Origin: Halorarum salinum
GTDB taxonomy: Archaea; Halobacteriota; Halobacteria; Halobacteriales; Haloferacaceae
Reading direction: 5' to 3'
DNA length: 64,000 nt
Assembly: GCF_013402875.1 (NCBI RefSeq)
Contig: NZ_CP058579.1
Coordinates: 1,426,001 to 1,490,000 of the forward strand
Below the pieces are notes generated by a model, which made no database searches, was not told the origin of the DNA, and worked only from the letters and a program-made list of their open reading frames with translations. Position numbers and translations under genes: made by a program. Positions 24,541 through 32,768 of the stretch are shown piece after piece; the stretch's first letter is position 1; each line of letters begins with the position of its first letter.

Positions 24541-25657
24541 CGCTCCCACCCCCGATCTGGGTGAGCCCGGCGCGGAACCCGCCGGACGCCTCCTCCTCGA
24601 GCGGCCTGCTCCCGTCGTAGCCCACGTCGAATGCGTCGTGCATCACGCAGGCTGCGGCGTGTGACGGCTCGCCGGGGTCGCTCACGTCCCGCGGCTCGGG
24701 GTGGAACTCAGTGCAGACCTCCCGGGCCTCGGGACAGCGCGGGTGGAACCGACAGCCCGACGGCGGGTTGATCGCCTCGGGCATCACCCCCCGGATCGGC
24801 TCCAGCTCCTCGACGGTCTCGTCGGGGCGGGGCATCGAGTCGAGCAGCGCCCGCGTGTACGGGTGCTTGGTGTCGTAGAACAGCTCGTCGACCGGCGCCT
24901 GCTCGATGATCTCCCCGAGGTACATCACGTTGACGCGGTCGCAGATCTCGGCGACGACGCTCATGTCGTGGGTGACCCAGACGAACGCGGTGTCGTACTT
25001 CTCCTGGAGGTCGCTCACGAGTTCGAGGATCTGGCCCTCGACGGTGACGTCGAGGGCGGTCGTCGGCTCGTCGGCGATGATGAGGTCCGGCTGGCACGCC
25101 AGCGCCATCGCGATGAGGACGCGCTGGCGCATCCCGCCCGAGAACTGGTGGGGGTACTCGTCGTAGCGTGCCTCCGGGTCCGGGATGCCGACCTCCCGGA
25201 GCATGTCGATCGCCTCCTCCTTTGCCGCGGCCTCGTCCAGGTCCCGGTTGAGTTCGATGAACTCCCTGAGCTGTCCCCCGACGGTGAAGACCGGGTTCAG
25301 CGACTCCATCGGGTCCTGGAAGATGATGGCGATCTCGGTCCCCCGGATCTCCCGGCGCATCTCCTCCTCGGAGAGCATCCCGTCGCTCGGCCGGGGCTCG
25401 CCGGAGGCGTCCTCCTCGAGGCCGAACAGCGTCCGGCCCTTGAACGTGATCTCGCCGTCGACGATCTCGCCGGGGCTGTCGACGAGCCTGAGGATGCTCG
25501 AGGTGGCGACGGACTTGCCGGCCCCGGACTCGCCGACGAGCCCGACGATCTCGCCCTCGTGGACGTCGAAGGAGACGCCGTCGACGGCCCGCACGGTGCC
25601 CTCTTCGGTGAAGAACTGCGTCTTGAGGTTCTCGACGCTGAGTAGTGGTTCGCTCAT
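24533..25657 (-). CDS. dppD: Dipeptide/oligopeptide ABC transporter ATP-binding protein (DppD/OppD type)
   Basis: 374 aa. Walker [14 protein letters not shown], signature [16 protein letters not shown], Walker [13 protein letters not shown] and the C-terminal oligopeptide motif [19 protein letters not shown] with its cysteines. It pairs with DppF to drive peptide import. It starts one base after the dppC stop codon and its own 3' end overlaps dppF, so translation of the operon is tightly coupled. Confidence 0.92.
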   Translation of the reverse strand: MSEPLLSVENLKTQFFTEEGTVRAVDGVSFDVHEGEIVGLVGESGAGKSVATSSILRLVDSPGEIVDGEITFKGRTLFGLEEDASGEPRPSDGMLSEEEMRREIRGTEIAIIFQDPMESLNPVFTVGGQLREFIELNRDLDEAAAKEEAIDMLREVGIPDPEARYDEYPHQFSGGMRQRVLIAMALACQPDLIIADEPTTALDVTVEGQILELVSDLQEKYDTAFVWVTHDMSVVAEICDRVNVMYLGEIIEQAPVDELFYDTKHPYTRALLDSMPRPDETVEELEPIRGVMPEAINPPSGCRFHPRCPEAREVCTEFHPEPRDVSDPGEPSHAAACVMHDAFDVGYDGSRPLEEEASGGFRAGLTQIGGGSDE

Positions 25658-25658
25658 G

Positions 25659-26636
25659 TCAGTTGTTGATGCGTGGATCGAGTGCGTCCTGGAGCCCGTC
25701 GCCGAGGATGTTGAAGCCGATCACGGTGATCAGGATGGCGAGCCCGGGGAAGATGCTGAACGTCGGCGCAGGCAGCATGTAGTTCCGTGACGCCGAGAGC
25801 ATCTGTCCCCACGACGGCGTCGGCGGCTGGGCCCCGAACCCGAGGAACGACAGGCCGGCGACGATGATGATGCTCACGCCGATCTGCAGGGTCGCCTGCA
25901 CGAGCACCGGCGCGAAGCTGTTCGGAATGATGTGCCGCAGGATGACGTTCCGGTCCTTCACCCCGGCGGCGCGTGCCGCCTCGACGTAGTCCTCCTCGCG
26001 GACGGAGACGACCCGCGAGCGGATGAGCCGGTTGAACACGGGGATGGCGGCGATGCCGACCCCGATCATCGCGAACGTCAGGTCGCGGCCGAACGCGGTC
26101 ATGAACGCGATGACGAGCACGAGGAACGGGATGGCGTACACCGTCTCCGTCATCCGCTGGAGCACGTCGTCGATCCAGCCGCCGTAGTAGCCCGAGACCG
26201 CGCCGACGAGCGTCCCGCCGACCATGCCGATGGCGGTCGCGATGAACCCGACCGTGATGGCGATCCGGGTGCCGTAGATCGTCCGCGTGAGGATGTCCCG
26301 CCCCCGATGGTCGGTGCCGAGCGGGTGCGCGAGGACCCCCTCGCCGTACTGGTTCTCCATCCCGATCGGCGGGAGGAGCCTGGTCACGGTGTCGGGGTCC
26401 TGTTCGGGGTGGTACAGCACCGCGTTCCCGATCGCGTAGTCGAGCAGGTAGTAGTCGACGGACGCGAACACGGCCACGAACGTGATGACGCCGACGATGC
26501 CCATGCCGATGCGGGCGGACGTGTCGCGCGCGACCTGCTTCAGCGTGTACGAGAGGCCGACCCGCGACTCGACCGCGTTCGGTCCCCCCTGTTCGTCATC
26601 CGTGCGTTCGTCGACTTCCTGTGTGTTCGTCGCCAT
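25659..26636 (-). CDS. dppC: Dipeptide/oligopeptide ABC transporter permease (DppC/OppC type)
   Basis: 325 aa integral membrane protein with about six segments. The cytoplasmic EAA loop that docks the ATPase is EAARAAGVKDRNVILRHIIP (about residues 218-237). The long N-terminal tail before the first segment (to about residue 40) is acidic and Gln/Thr-rich. The region LAHPLGTDHRGRDILTR is a hallmark of DppC-type permeases. Start and dppB stop share a base. Confidence 0.92.
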   Translation of the reverse strand: MATNTQEVDERTDDEQGGPNAVESRVGLSYTLKQVARDTSARIGMGIVGVITFVAVFASVDYYLLDYAIGNAVLYHPEQDPDTVTRLLPPIGMENQYGEGVLAHPLGTDHRGRDILTRTIYGTRIAITVGFIATAIGMVGGTLVGAVSGYYGGWIDDVLQRMTETVYAIPFLVLVIAFMTAFGRDLTFAMIGVGIAAIPVFNRLIRSRVVSVREEDYVEAARAAGVKDRNVILRHIIPNSFAPVLVQATLQIGVSIIIVAGLSFLGFGAQPPTPSWGQMLSASRNYMLPAPTFSIFPGLAILITVIGFNILGDGLQDALDPRINN

Positions 26637-27631
26637 TATTTGTCACCGTACGTGACGCGCGGGTCGATGTACGCGTACGCGATGTCCGTGATGATGACGC
26701 CAACCACGTAGGCGAGCCCGAACATGAACGTCGTGCCCATGATGAGCTCGTAGTCCTGATTGTTGATGCCGGTGATGATGAGTCGACCCATCCCCTGTAT
26801 CTCGAACACCGTCTCGGTCAGCACCGCGCCCCCGAGCGCCGTCGACAGCCCGAGGCCGATGATGGTGATGACCGGAAGCTGTGCGACCTGGAACGCGTGT
26901 TTGCGGACGATGGTCGACTCGGGAACGCCGTAGGCGCGCGCGAGCTTCACGTATTCGCCCTGCAGGGAGTCGACCATCGACGACCGCTCGATGCGGGTGA
27001 TCTGTGCCATCTGGAGCGTCCCCAGCGCGACCATCGGGAGGATGAGGTGGTGGATCGACGTGAGGAGCACGCCGAGCCGCGTCGAGGCCCCCCGGACGTC
27101 GATCGGGTCGGCCCACGGCAACACCAGCCCGCGTGCGGGGAACACGTCGAGGTGGAAGCCGAAGACGATGATGAGCACCAGCCCGATCCAGAACGACGGC
27201 GTCGACACGCCGACCAACGAGACGATCCGCGAGAGGTGGTCCGTGGGCTCGTTGCGCCGCTTCGCCGAGAGCACGCCGAGCGGGACGGCGGTTGCGATGG
27301 CGAACGCGAACGACGAGAGCATGAGCAGCAGCGTCACCGGGAGCACGCGGACGATCGTCTCGAGCACCGGGCGGTCGTAGTAGAGGCTGTAGCCCAGGTC
27401 GCCGGTGAAGACGCCGGCCATGTACGAGAAGTAGCGCTCGTGGAGCGGCCGGTCGAGCCCGTACTTGGCCCTGATCATCTCGACCTGCTCCTGTGCCGGC
27501 GTGGGACCGAGCATGATGCTGACTGGGTCCCCGGGGATCTGGTTAGCCAGGAAGAACGTGATCGTGATGATCCCGACGAGCACCGGGACCGCCTGGACGA
27601 ACCGCCAGAACGTGTACCGTAGTAGGCTCAC
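26636..27631 (-). CDS. dppB: Dipeptide/oligopeptide ABC transporter permease (DppB/OppB type)
   Basis: 331 aa from a GTG at 27631 (VSLLRYTFWRFVQAVPVLVG). Six membrane segments; NQIPGDPVSIMLGPT and the EAA-type loop RAYGVPESTIVRKHAFQVAQ are family marks. The Shine-Dalgarno is GAGGGGTGA, seven bases before the start. This start region is the last of several near-identical 35-base repeats described separately. It forms the translocation channel with DppC. Confidence 0.92.
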   Translation of the reverse strand: MSLLRYTFWRFVQAVPVLVGIITITFFLANQIPGDPVSIMLGPTPAQEQVEMIRAKYGLDRPLHERYFSYMAGVFTGDLGYSLYYDRPVLETIVRVLPVTLLLMLSSFAFAIATAVPLGVLSAKRRNEPTDHLSRIVSLVGVSTPSFWIGLVLIIVFGFHLDVFPARGLVLPWADPIDVRGASTRLGVLLTSIHHLILPMVALGTLQMAQITRIERSSMVDSLQGEYVKLARAYGVPESTIVRKHAFQVAQLPVITIIGLGLSTALGGAVLTETVFEIQGMGRLIITGINNQDYELIMGTTFMFGLAYVVGVIITDIAYAYIDPRVTYGDK

Positions 27632-27635
27632 TGAC

Positions 27636-27752
27636 GTTCACCCCTCGCTGGTCGTGGTCGGCTCACCGAGGTTCACCCCTCGCTGATCGTAGTAGGTTCA
27701 CTGAAACTCACCCCTTGCTGGTCGTGATTGGCTCACTGGAACTCACCCCTCG
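27636..27752. repeat. 35-bp tandem repeats reiterating the dppB ribosome-binding site and start
   Basis: Three full 35-base units (27636-27670, 27671-27705, 27706-27740) and a partial fourth (27741-27752). On the minus strand each unit carries GTGARCC followed 3' by AGGGGTGA, the same words that form the dppB start codon and Shine-Dalgarno. The dppB start itself (27614-27635) matches the opposite half-unit. Units differ at a handful of positions. Because 35 is not a multiple of three, each copied GTG lies in a different frame. Confidence 0.8.
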
Positions 27753-27777
27753 TCGGACCGTGTAGGGTCGTCCGACG
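27751..27777 (-). terminator. Hairpin between substrate-binding and permease genes
   Basis: Perfect 8-bp stem CGTCGGAC/GTCCGACG with an 11-base loop, 75 bases after the stop of the substrate-binding-protein gene. It could stabilise the upstream mRNA 3' end or reduce read-through, a common way to make more binding protein than permease. There is no strong T-tract after it on the minus strand, so true termination is unsure. Confidence 0.4.
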
Positions 27778-27852
27778 CGTTTCCGGACGTGACACGGAAA
27801 TCGTACCTGTACGTAAATCGCTGGCTCATTGATAAAGAAGTCGGTCGCGGGT

Positions 27853-29457
27853 TTACTGGACCGAGACGTTGTTGTTGTCGGTGAAGATCTGGACGTTCGT
27901 GGAGGCCGCGTGCGCGTGGAAGTCCTCCACGCTGGAGCTGATGCCGTAGGAGTTCATCAGGTTGTACGCCGGGATGTGGACGCGCTCCTCGAGGAGCGTC
28001 GTCGTCGCCTCGGTGTACAGCTGCTGGCGCTCCTCCCGGTCGGCCGACTCGCGGGCCCGGGTCAGCTTCTGGGACGCCTCGTCGTAGCCGTGGAAGGTGC
28101 CGTTCGTCACGCCCTCGACCTCCTGGGAGAGCAGGTGGTAGGCGAACGAGTCGGGGTCGGGACTGCCGGACCATCCGAGCGTGTACATGTTGAAGTCCGA
28201 CTCGGTACCGCTCTGGTAGGCCTCGGTGAAGGTCCCCCAGTCGAGGCGCTGGACCTGGACGTTCTCGAAGCCGGCGTTCTGGAGGCCGTCGCCGATGGAG
28301 ACGCCGATCTGCTCGCGCATGTCGTCCGGCGGGACGATGATGCGCCAGTCGTAGTCCATGCTCACGCCCGCCTCCTCGAACAGCGCCTGTGCCTCCTCGA
28401 GGTTCTGGTCGTGCGTGATCGAGCCCCACTCCTCGAGCGGGAACTCCCAGTCCTCGGCCAGCGTCGTCGGGTACGGGCTGACCTGCCGGACGCCCGCCGG
28501 TTCGACGAAGTTCGAGACGGCCTGGTCCATCGAGAAGCAGTAGTCGACCGCCTCACGCACGAGCGGGTCGGTGGTCGGCCCCTCGCCGCAGTTGAACGCG
28601 AGGTAGAAGTAGCCGATCCCGGGCTCCTCGACGATGCTCGCCCCGTCCATGCCCTCGACGGTCTCGTACATCTGGGGCGGGACGGTCTCGATGATGTCGT
28701 TGTCGCCCTGTTCGAGGCTCGTGACGCGGGTCGTCTGCTCCTCGATCGGGTCGAACTCGATCCCCGCGACGTTCGGCGTCCCGGCCTCGTCGGCGTCCCA
28801 GTAGTCGTCCCAGCGTTCGAGCGTGGCGTAGTCTTCCTGCTCCCACTCGACGAGCTGGAACGGGCCCGACCCGGTCGGGTCCGTGTTGTACGCGTCGCGG
28901 TCCTCGGTCCGGACCGACTCGTTCACGACGTTGCGCACCATCGTCGTCGTGAACGCGCCGTAGGGGTACGCGAGGTCGAACTGGACGGTCGTCTCGTCGA
29001 CTGCCTCCGCGGAGTCGATCATGTCGAGCTCCGCGGCGTTCTCCGTCTCCTCCTCGACGGGGGCGAGGAACGTGTGGACCACGTCGCTCGCGGTCACTGC
29101 GTCGCCGTTCCAGAACTCCGCGCCCTCGCGGAGCGGAACGACGAACCGCGTGCCGTCGCGCTCGACCTCGGGCTGGTCGGCGGCCAGCTTGGGCTGGACG
29201 TTGAGCCCCAGGTCGTACTCGTACAGTCCGTCGTAGATCTGACCCGCCACCTGGGCGGAGGGAACGTCGTTCAGGACGACTGGGTCTAGGTCCAAGGGGC
29301 CCTTCACCTGGCCGTAGTACAGCGTCCCACCCGAGTCGCCGCCGCCGCCCCCGCCGAGGGGGCCGGTACAGCCGGCGAGGCTCAGCGCCGCCCCGGCGCT
29401 GAGGCCCTTCAGCACGCTACGTCGGTCGAGACCGTGGTTCCGTGTTTCGTTAGTCAT
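27853..29457 (-). CDS. Dipeptide/oligopeptide ABC transporter substrate-binding lipoprotein (SBP_bac_5)
   Basis: 534 aa. A twin-arginine lipoprotein signal (DRRSVLKGLSAGAAL, then lipobox SLAGC) directs the folded protein to the outer membrane face, as is usual in haloarchaea. A Gly/Ser linker precedes the family-5 binding fold, which shows GDAVTASDVVHTFLAP, YAYGAFTTT-like loops and DEAGTPNVAGIEFDPI. It captures peptides or related ligands for DppBCDF. It is the first gene of the operon; a 221-base gap with a hairpin and tandem repeats separates it from dppB. Ligand specificity cannot be read from sequence. Confidence 0.9.
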   Translation of the reverse strand: MTNETRNHGLDRRSVLKGLSAGAALSLAGCTGPLGGGGGGDSGGTLYYGQVKGPLDLDPVVLNDVPSAQVAGQIYDGLYEYDLGLNVQPKLAADQPEVERDGTRFVVPLREGAEFWNGDAVTASDVVHTFLAPVEEETENAAELDMIDSAEAVDETTVQFDLAYPYGAFTTTMVRNVVNESVRTEDRDAYNTDPTGSGPFQLVEWEQEDYATLERWDDYWDADEAGTPNVAGIEFDPIEEQTTRVTSLEQGDNDIIETVPPQMYETVEGMDGASIVEEPGIGYFYLAFNCGEGPTTDPLVREAVDYCFSMDQAVSNFVEPAGVRQVSPYPTTLAEDWEFPLEEWGSITHDQNLEEAQALFEEAGVSMDYDWRIIVPPDDMREQIGVSIGDGLQNAGFENVQVQRLDWGTFTEAYQSGTESDFNMYTLGWSGSPDPDSFAYHLLSQEVEGVTNGTFHGYDEASQKLTRARESADREERQQLYTEATTTLLEERVHIPAYNLMNSYGISSSVEDFHAHAASTNVQIFTDNNNVSVQ

Positions 29458-29500
29458 GGGTTATAGTTACACACCGAGCTAGGCTCCGATTTCCAGTCCC

Positions 29501-29520
29501 GTCCTAAAAGCATATCGAAA
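29501..29520 (-). promoter_or_regulatory. Candidate promoter of the peptide ABC operon
   Basis: Read on the minus strand, TTTCGATATG (BRE-like) is followed by CTTTTAGGAC (TATA-like). The expected start site is about 26 bases on, giving a short leader before the ATG at 29457. A second A/T-rich block further upstream (29560-29575) is an alternative. Confidence 0.35.
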
Positions 29521-29717
29521 CTGCCCTCGTTCCGTTGCGGACCGGTCACGAACTCGCCTATTATCGAAAGTTTGCGTGGTGAACCGGTATAGAATCACAA
29601 ACATTCGTTATTAAGGGCGGCCTGCAAGCGCATCCGGTATCCGAACGGCGTTTTCTTCCGGTACCTGCAAAAATTACGGGCGGCGGGACGCGGTCACGGA
29701 CGGTCGAGGCGGCCGCA

Positions 29718-29730
29718 TCGAAAGTAGTTT
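29718..29730 (+). promoter_or_regulatory. tRNA-Leu promoter (BRE plus TATA-like box)
   Basis: TCGAAAG followed by TAGTTT, centred about 29 bases upstream of the first base of the tRNA at 29757, as expected for a haloarchaeal promoter with a start site just before the mature tRNA. Confidence 0.5.
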
Positions 29731-29756
29731 CCCGGCCGTCGATGTATCGGCGGTGC

Positions 29757-29841
29757 GCGAGGGTGGCTGAGCCAGGCCAAAAGCGGCGGACTTAAGATCC
29801 GCTCCCGTAGGGGTTCATGGGTTCGAATCCCATCCCTCGCA
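29757..29841 (+). tRNA. tRNA-Leu (anticodon UAA)
   Basis: 85 nt. The acceptor stem GCGAGGG/CCCTCGC has discriminator A and no encoded CCA. The anticodon stem GCGGA/TCCGC encloses loop CTTAAGA with anticodon TAA at 29793-29795, reading UUA and UUG. A long variable arm (CTCCCGTAGGGGTTC region) marks a class II tRNA, and the T loop is GGTTCGAATCC-like. No intron. Confidence 0.95.
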
Positions 29842-30039
29842 GATCTTCCGAACGAAGCGGGGGGCGAGAGGGGCGGACGACGGCCCGGCGTCGTTCGAAC
29901 CACCCCCGAAGTTTCGCGAACGGCGGCTGGACCGAACGGCCTCACGTCGCGGACGCGAGTCGGCACCGACGTCCCGCCTTCGCCGGCGGGCTTGATACGC
30001 AGGCCCACCCCTTTTCGGCGGTAGCGGCCAACGTCCCCC

Positions 30040-30627
30040 ATGCCGACCCACGTGAGCCCGGAACAGGTCCGCCGCTGGATCGACGACGGCGCCGTCCGGG
30101 AGGTGACCGAGCACGACGACGAGGCGACCGAGTTCAACTTCGAACTGACCCTCTCCCGCCTGCCCGTACACGTCATCAAGGAGGAGACGTGGGGGCCGCT
30201 CCGCGTCGTCGGGAAGACCGGGTTCGACGCGGACCGGGTGCGGGCGCTCCTGCGCGACGACGACGACCGACAGATACTGCTCCAGCGGCTCGGGCCGATG
30301 CTCGCGGCGACGCCCGGGTTCTACACGTTCCTCGACGGGGAGGGAAACGGCTGCGCGTTCCGGAACGCAGAATCGATGCAGACCGAGTACCGGATCTACC
30401 CGGACGAGGCGAGCCAGCAGGCGCTGATGGACGGCCTGATGGCGACCGCCTCGGGGATGCGGTACGTCCGGAATACCCTCGCCGCGATGCTCCCGAACCG
30501 GGTACCCGCCGAGACCGAGGCGAACCTGGACGCGGTCGTCGAGGACGAATCGGACCGGGACGAATCGACTCGGGACGACTCGGCCGAGGATGCGGCGGCC
30601 GAGGACGAGGCGGGCGAGGAGGGGTGA
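30040..30627 (+). CDS. Conserved acidic protein of unknown function
   Basis: 195 aa. The N-terminal 135 residues look globular (VSPEQVRRWIDDGAVREVTE, FNFELTLSRLPVHVIKEETW, LLQRLGPMLAATPGFYTFLD) and may form an alpha/beta sandwich of the secretion-chaperone/DUF2299 kind, but I do not claim membership. The last 40 residues are a low-complexity Asp/Glu/Ser tail. The ATG at 30040 follows CCCC-rich sequence with no Shine-Dalgarno, so it is probably leaderless. Confidence 0.6.
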   Translation: MPTHVSPEQVRRWIDDGAVREVTEHDDEATEFNFELTLSRLPVHVIKEETWGPLRVVGKTGFDADRVRALLRDDDDRQILLQRLGPMLAATPGFYTFLDGEGNGCAFRNAESMQTEYRIYPDEASQQALMDGLMATASGMRYVRNTLAAMLPNRVPAETEANLDAVVEDESDRDESTRDDSAEDAAAEDEAGEEG

Positions 30628-30729
30628 GGACGCGGCGATCGGGACGGACGCGCGGTCGACGCTCACGGCTCCGGTGCCCGGCAGGCGCCGCCACAAGATT
30701 GACGGTCCTGGTAATTAGATGTAATTACA

Positions 30730-30918
30730 ATGCTCCCCGCGGACGCCCCGACCCGTGCCGACGCGCTGCTCGTCGTCATCGGCGCGTCGCTCGCGGTCGC
30801 GCTGGCGACGGCGCACGTCACTCCCCTCCCGTTCGCGCTCGCGGCAGGGGTGGGGGTCGCCTTCGCCGGGGTCGCGATGCTCGACGGGCTGATCGTCAAC
30901 CCGCCGAACGACGGGTGA
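30730..30918 (+). CDS. Small two-segment membrane protein
   Basis: 62 aa: MLPADAPTRADALLVVIGAS begins it, with two hydrophobic segments (about residues 11-31 and 33-55) and a short polar tail NPPNDG. The upstream sequence TGGTAATTAGATGTAATTACAATG is markedly A/T-rich and includes an inverted repeat, GTAATTA...TAATTAC (30709-30728), next to the start: a likely promoter/operator. Function unknown. Confidence 0.6.
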   Translation: MLPADAPTRADALLVVIGASLAVALATAHVTPLPFALAAGVGVAFAGVAMLDGLIVNPPNDG

Positions 30919-31050
30919 GCGGCGAGGAACGTCGTCTACTCGACGGCCCAACCTCCGAAGAACGCGGTTGCTTCGAACGTGGAAACGAAGGGGCGGCACG
31001 CACCGCGAAAGAGTGGTGCGGTGCGGTACCGCCCCGAATTGGTCCCCGCT

Positions 31051-31078
31051 GACGCTTCGGCCCTCCAGACGAAGCGTC
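31051..31078. terminator. Hairpin between convergent genes
   Basis: Perfect 9-bp stem GACGCTTCG/CGAAGCGTC with a 10-base loop, located in the 298-base gap between a plus-strand small membrane-protein gene and the minus-strand monooxygenase. It could serve both transcripts. The rest of the gap holds no gene. Confidence 0.4.
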
Positions 31079-31216
31079 GCCTGAAACCAGTACCCCGACG
31101 TACTTAACGATGGCGCCGACGGCGGGAACCCCCGCGGCCAACTCCCCGCCGGTTGTGTGTTTTCTACGCGAGAGCGTCCGCCGTGTGGGCGACGGACCCG
31201 TCGATTCCCCGGCCGT

Positions 31217-32575
31217 TCACCGTCGGCCCGGGTGGTCGACCGGGAGGCGCGGTCCGGCGCCGAACAGTCGCTCGCGGAGCGTGTCCCCCCGCGGTTCCTC
31301 CGGAAGGAGTCCCCGCTCGCGGAGCACCGGGGAGACGAGGTCGACGAAGTCGTCGAGGCTCCCGGTGCGGACGACCTCCTTCACGTTGAACCCGTCCACG
31401 CCGACCTCGCGGAACCAGTGCTCCAGTTCGTCCGCGACCTCCTCCGGCGTGCCGACGACGACCGGGGAGGTCGTCCCGAGTCCGGAGAACTCCGCGACCT
31501 CGCGGACGGTCCACTCCCGGTCCGGGTCCGCCCTCGTGAAGGCGTTCATCGTCCCCTGGATGGCGTCGGTCTCGATGTGCTCGATCCGCCGGTCGGGGTC
31601 CAGCTCCGAGAGGTCCACGTCGAGAAACCCCGAGAGGAGCGCGAGCGACGCCTCGACGTCGACGTGCTCGACGAGCGCCTCGTACTTCGCCTCGGCGGCC
31701 TCCGCGGTCTCGCCGACGACCGGGACGATGCCGGGGAAGAACGCGAGCGAGTCGGGGTCGCGACCGAGGGCGGCCGCCCGGTCGCGCAGGTCGTCCACGT
31801 ACTCCAGCACGCCGCGCTCCGTCGGCTGCGAGCAGAAGACGGCCTCGGCGTTGGCGGCCGCGAAGTCCCGCCCGCGGTCGGACGACCCGGCCTGGAAGAC
31901 GACCGGGGTCCGCTGGGGGGACGGCTCGCAGCCGTGCGGTCCGGGAACGTCGAAGAACTCGCCCTCGTGGTCGATGGCGCGGACCCTGTCGGGCTCCGTG
32001 TAGACGCCGCGCTCGGCGTCGCGGACGACCGCGTCCCCGTCCCAGGAGTCCTCCCACAGCCGATAGCAGACCTCCAGGAACTCGTCGGCGCGGTCGTATC
32101 TGGTCGCCTTGTCCATGCGCCCGTCGAGCCCGAGGTTCGCCGCCGCGGATTCGAGGTAGGAGGTGACGACGTTGAACGCGACCCTGCCGTCCGTGAGGTG
32201 GTCGAGCGTCGAGAACTCGCGGGCGAGCTGGTACGGGTGCGTGTAGGTGGTCGAGCGCGTGACGGCGAAGCCCAGGTCCTCGGTCACCTCGGCCATCGCC
32301 GGCACGAGGTAGCTCGGGTCGTTCGAGGGCGTCTGGATGCCCTTCCGGATCGCCGTCTCGCGGTCGCCGCCGAACACGTCGTACACCCCGCGCACGTCCG
32401 CGAAGAACACCGAGTCGAAGCCGCCCCGTTCGGCGGTCCGGGCCACGTCGGTCCAGTACTCCCGGTCGGTGTAGCGGTGCGACCGGTCGCCGGGGTACGT
32501 CCAGGACCCGGGCGAGACGTGCTCGACCGAGTTCATGGTGAACAGGTTGAGATGGAGACGATCGTTCGCGCTCAC
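31217..32575 (-). CDS. NtaA/SnaA/DszA-family FMN-dependent monooxygenase
   Basis: 452 aa from a GTG at 32575. A luciferase-like TIM-barrel flavin monooxygenase. Visible family stretches are LHLNLFTMNSVEHVSPGSW, ERGGFDSVFFADVRGVYDVF, TTYTHPYQLAREFSTLDHLT, GRVAFNVVTSYLESAAANLG and TPVVFQAGSSDRGRDFAA. Members oxidise substrates such as nitrilotriacetate, pristinamycin or sulfur heterocycles using FMNH2 from a partner reductase. The substrate is unknown here, and no reductase gene is adjacent. It is divergent from a dicarboxylate symporter, 193 bases apart. Confidence 0.85.
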   Translation of the reverse strand: MSANDRLHLNLFTMNSVEHVSPGSWTYPGDRSHRYTDREYWTDVARTAERGGFDSVFFADVRGVYDVFGGDRETAIRKGIQTPSNDPSYLVPAMAEVTEDLGFAVTRSTTYTHPYQLAREFSTLDHLTDGRVAFNVVTSYLESAAANLGLDGRMDKATRYDRADEFLEVCYRLWEDSWDGDAVVRDAERGVYTEPDRVRAIDHEGEFFDVPGPHGCEPSPQRTPVVFQAGSSDRGRDFAAANAEAVFCSQPTERGVLEYVDDLRDRAAALGRDPDSLAFFPGIVPVVGETAEAAEAKYEALVEHVDVEASLALLSGFLDVDLSELDPDRRIEHIETDAIQGTMNAFTRADPDREWTVREVAEFSGLGTTSPVVVGTPEEVADELEHWFREVGVDGFNVKEVVRTGSLDDFVDLVSPVLRERGLLPEEPRGDTLRERLFGAGPRLPVDHPGRR

Positions 32576-32735
32576 GTCCTCCCGTCGACGTCGACGCGGG
32601 TAAGCCCCCGCGGAATCGGCCGTCCATGCCGTGACTGTGGCGGAGCGTGGGCGGGCCATGAGACGAGCGCGCGGCCGACGTCGGACGGGCGAGGCGGCGT
32701 CCGAGACGCCGGCAAGCGAGCGCAGTGCCCACCCA

Positions 32736-32743
32736 TTTTTAAG
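32736..32743 (+). promoter_or_regulatory. TATA-like box of the symporter gene
   Basis: TTTTTAAG lies about 29 bases before the ATG at 32769, preceded by CCCACCCA. It fits a leaderless or very short-leader transcript. Confidence 0.45.
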
Positions 32744-32768
32744 TTCCTCAGCGATAAGTCGGAACGGA

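Noticed and set aside
27636-27752. CRISPR array
   Set aside because: The 35-bp units are directly adjacent with no unique spacers, so this is a simple tandem repeat.
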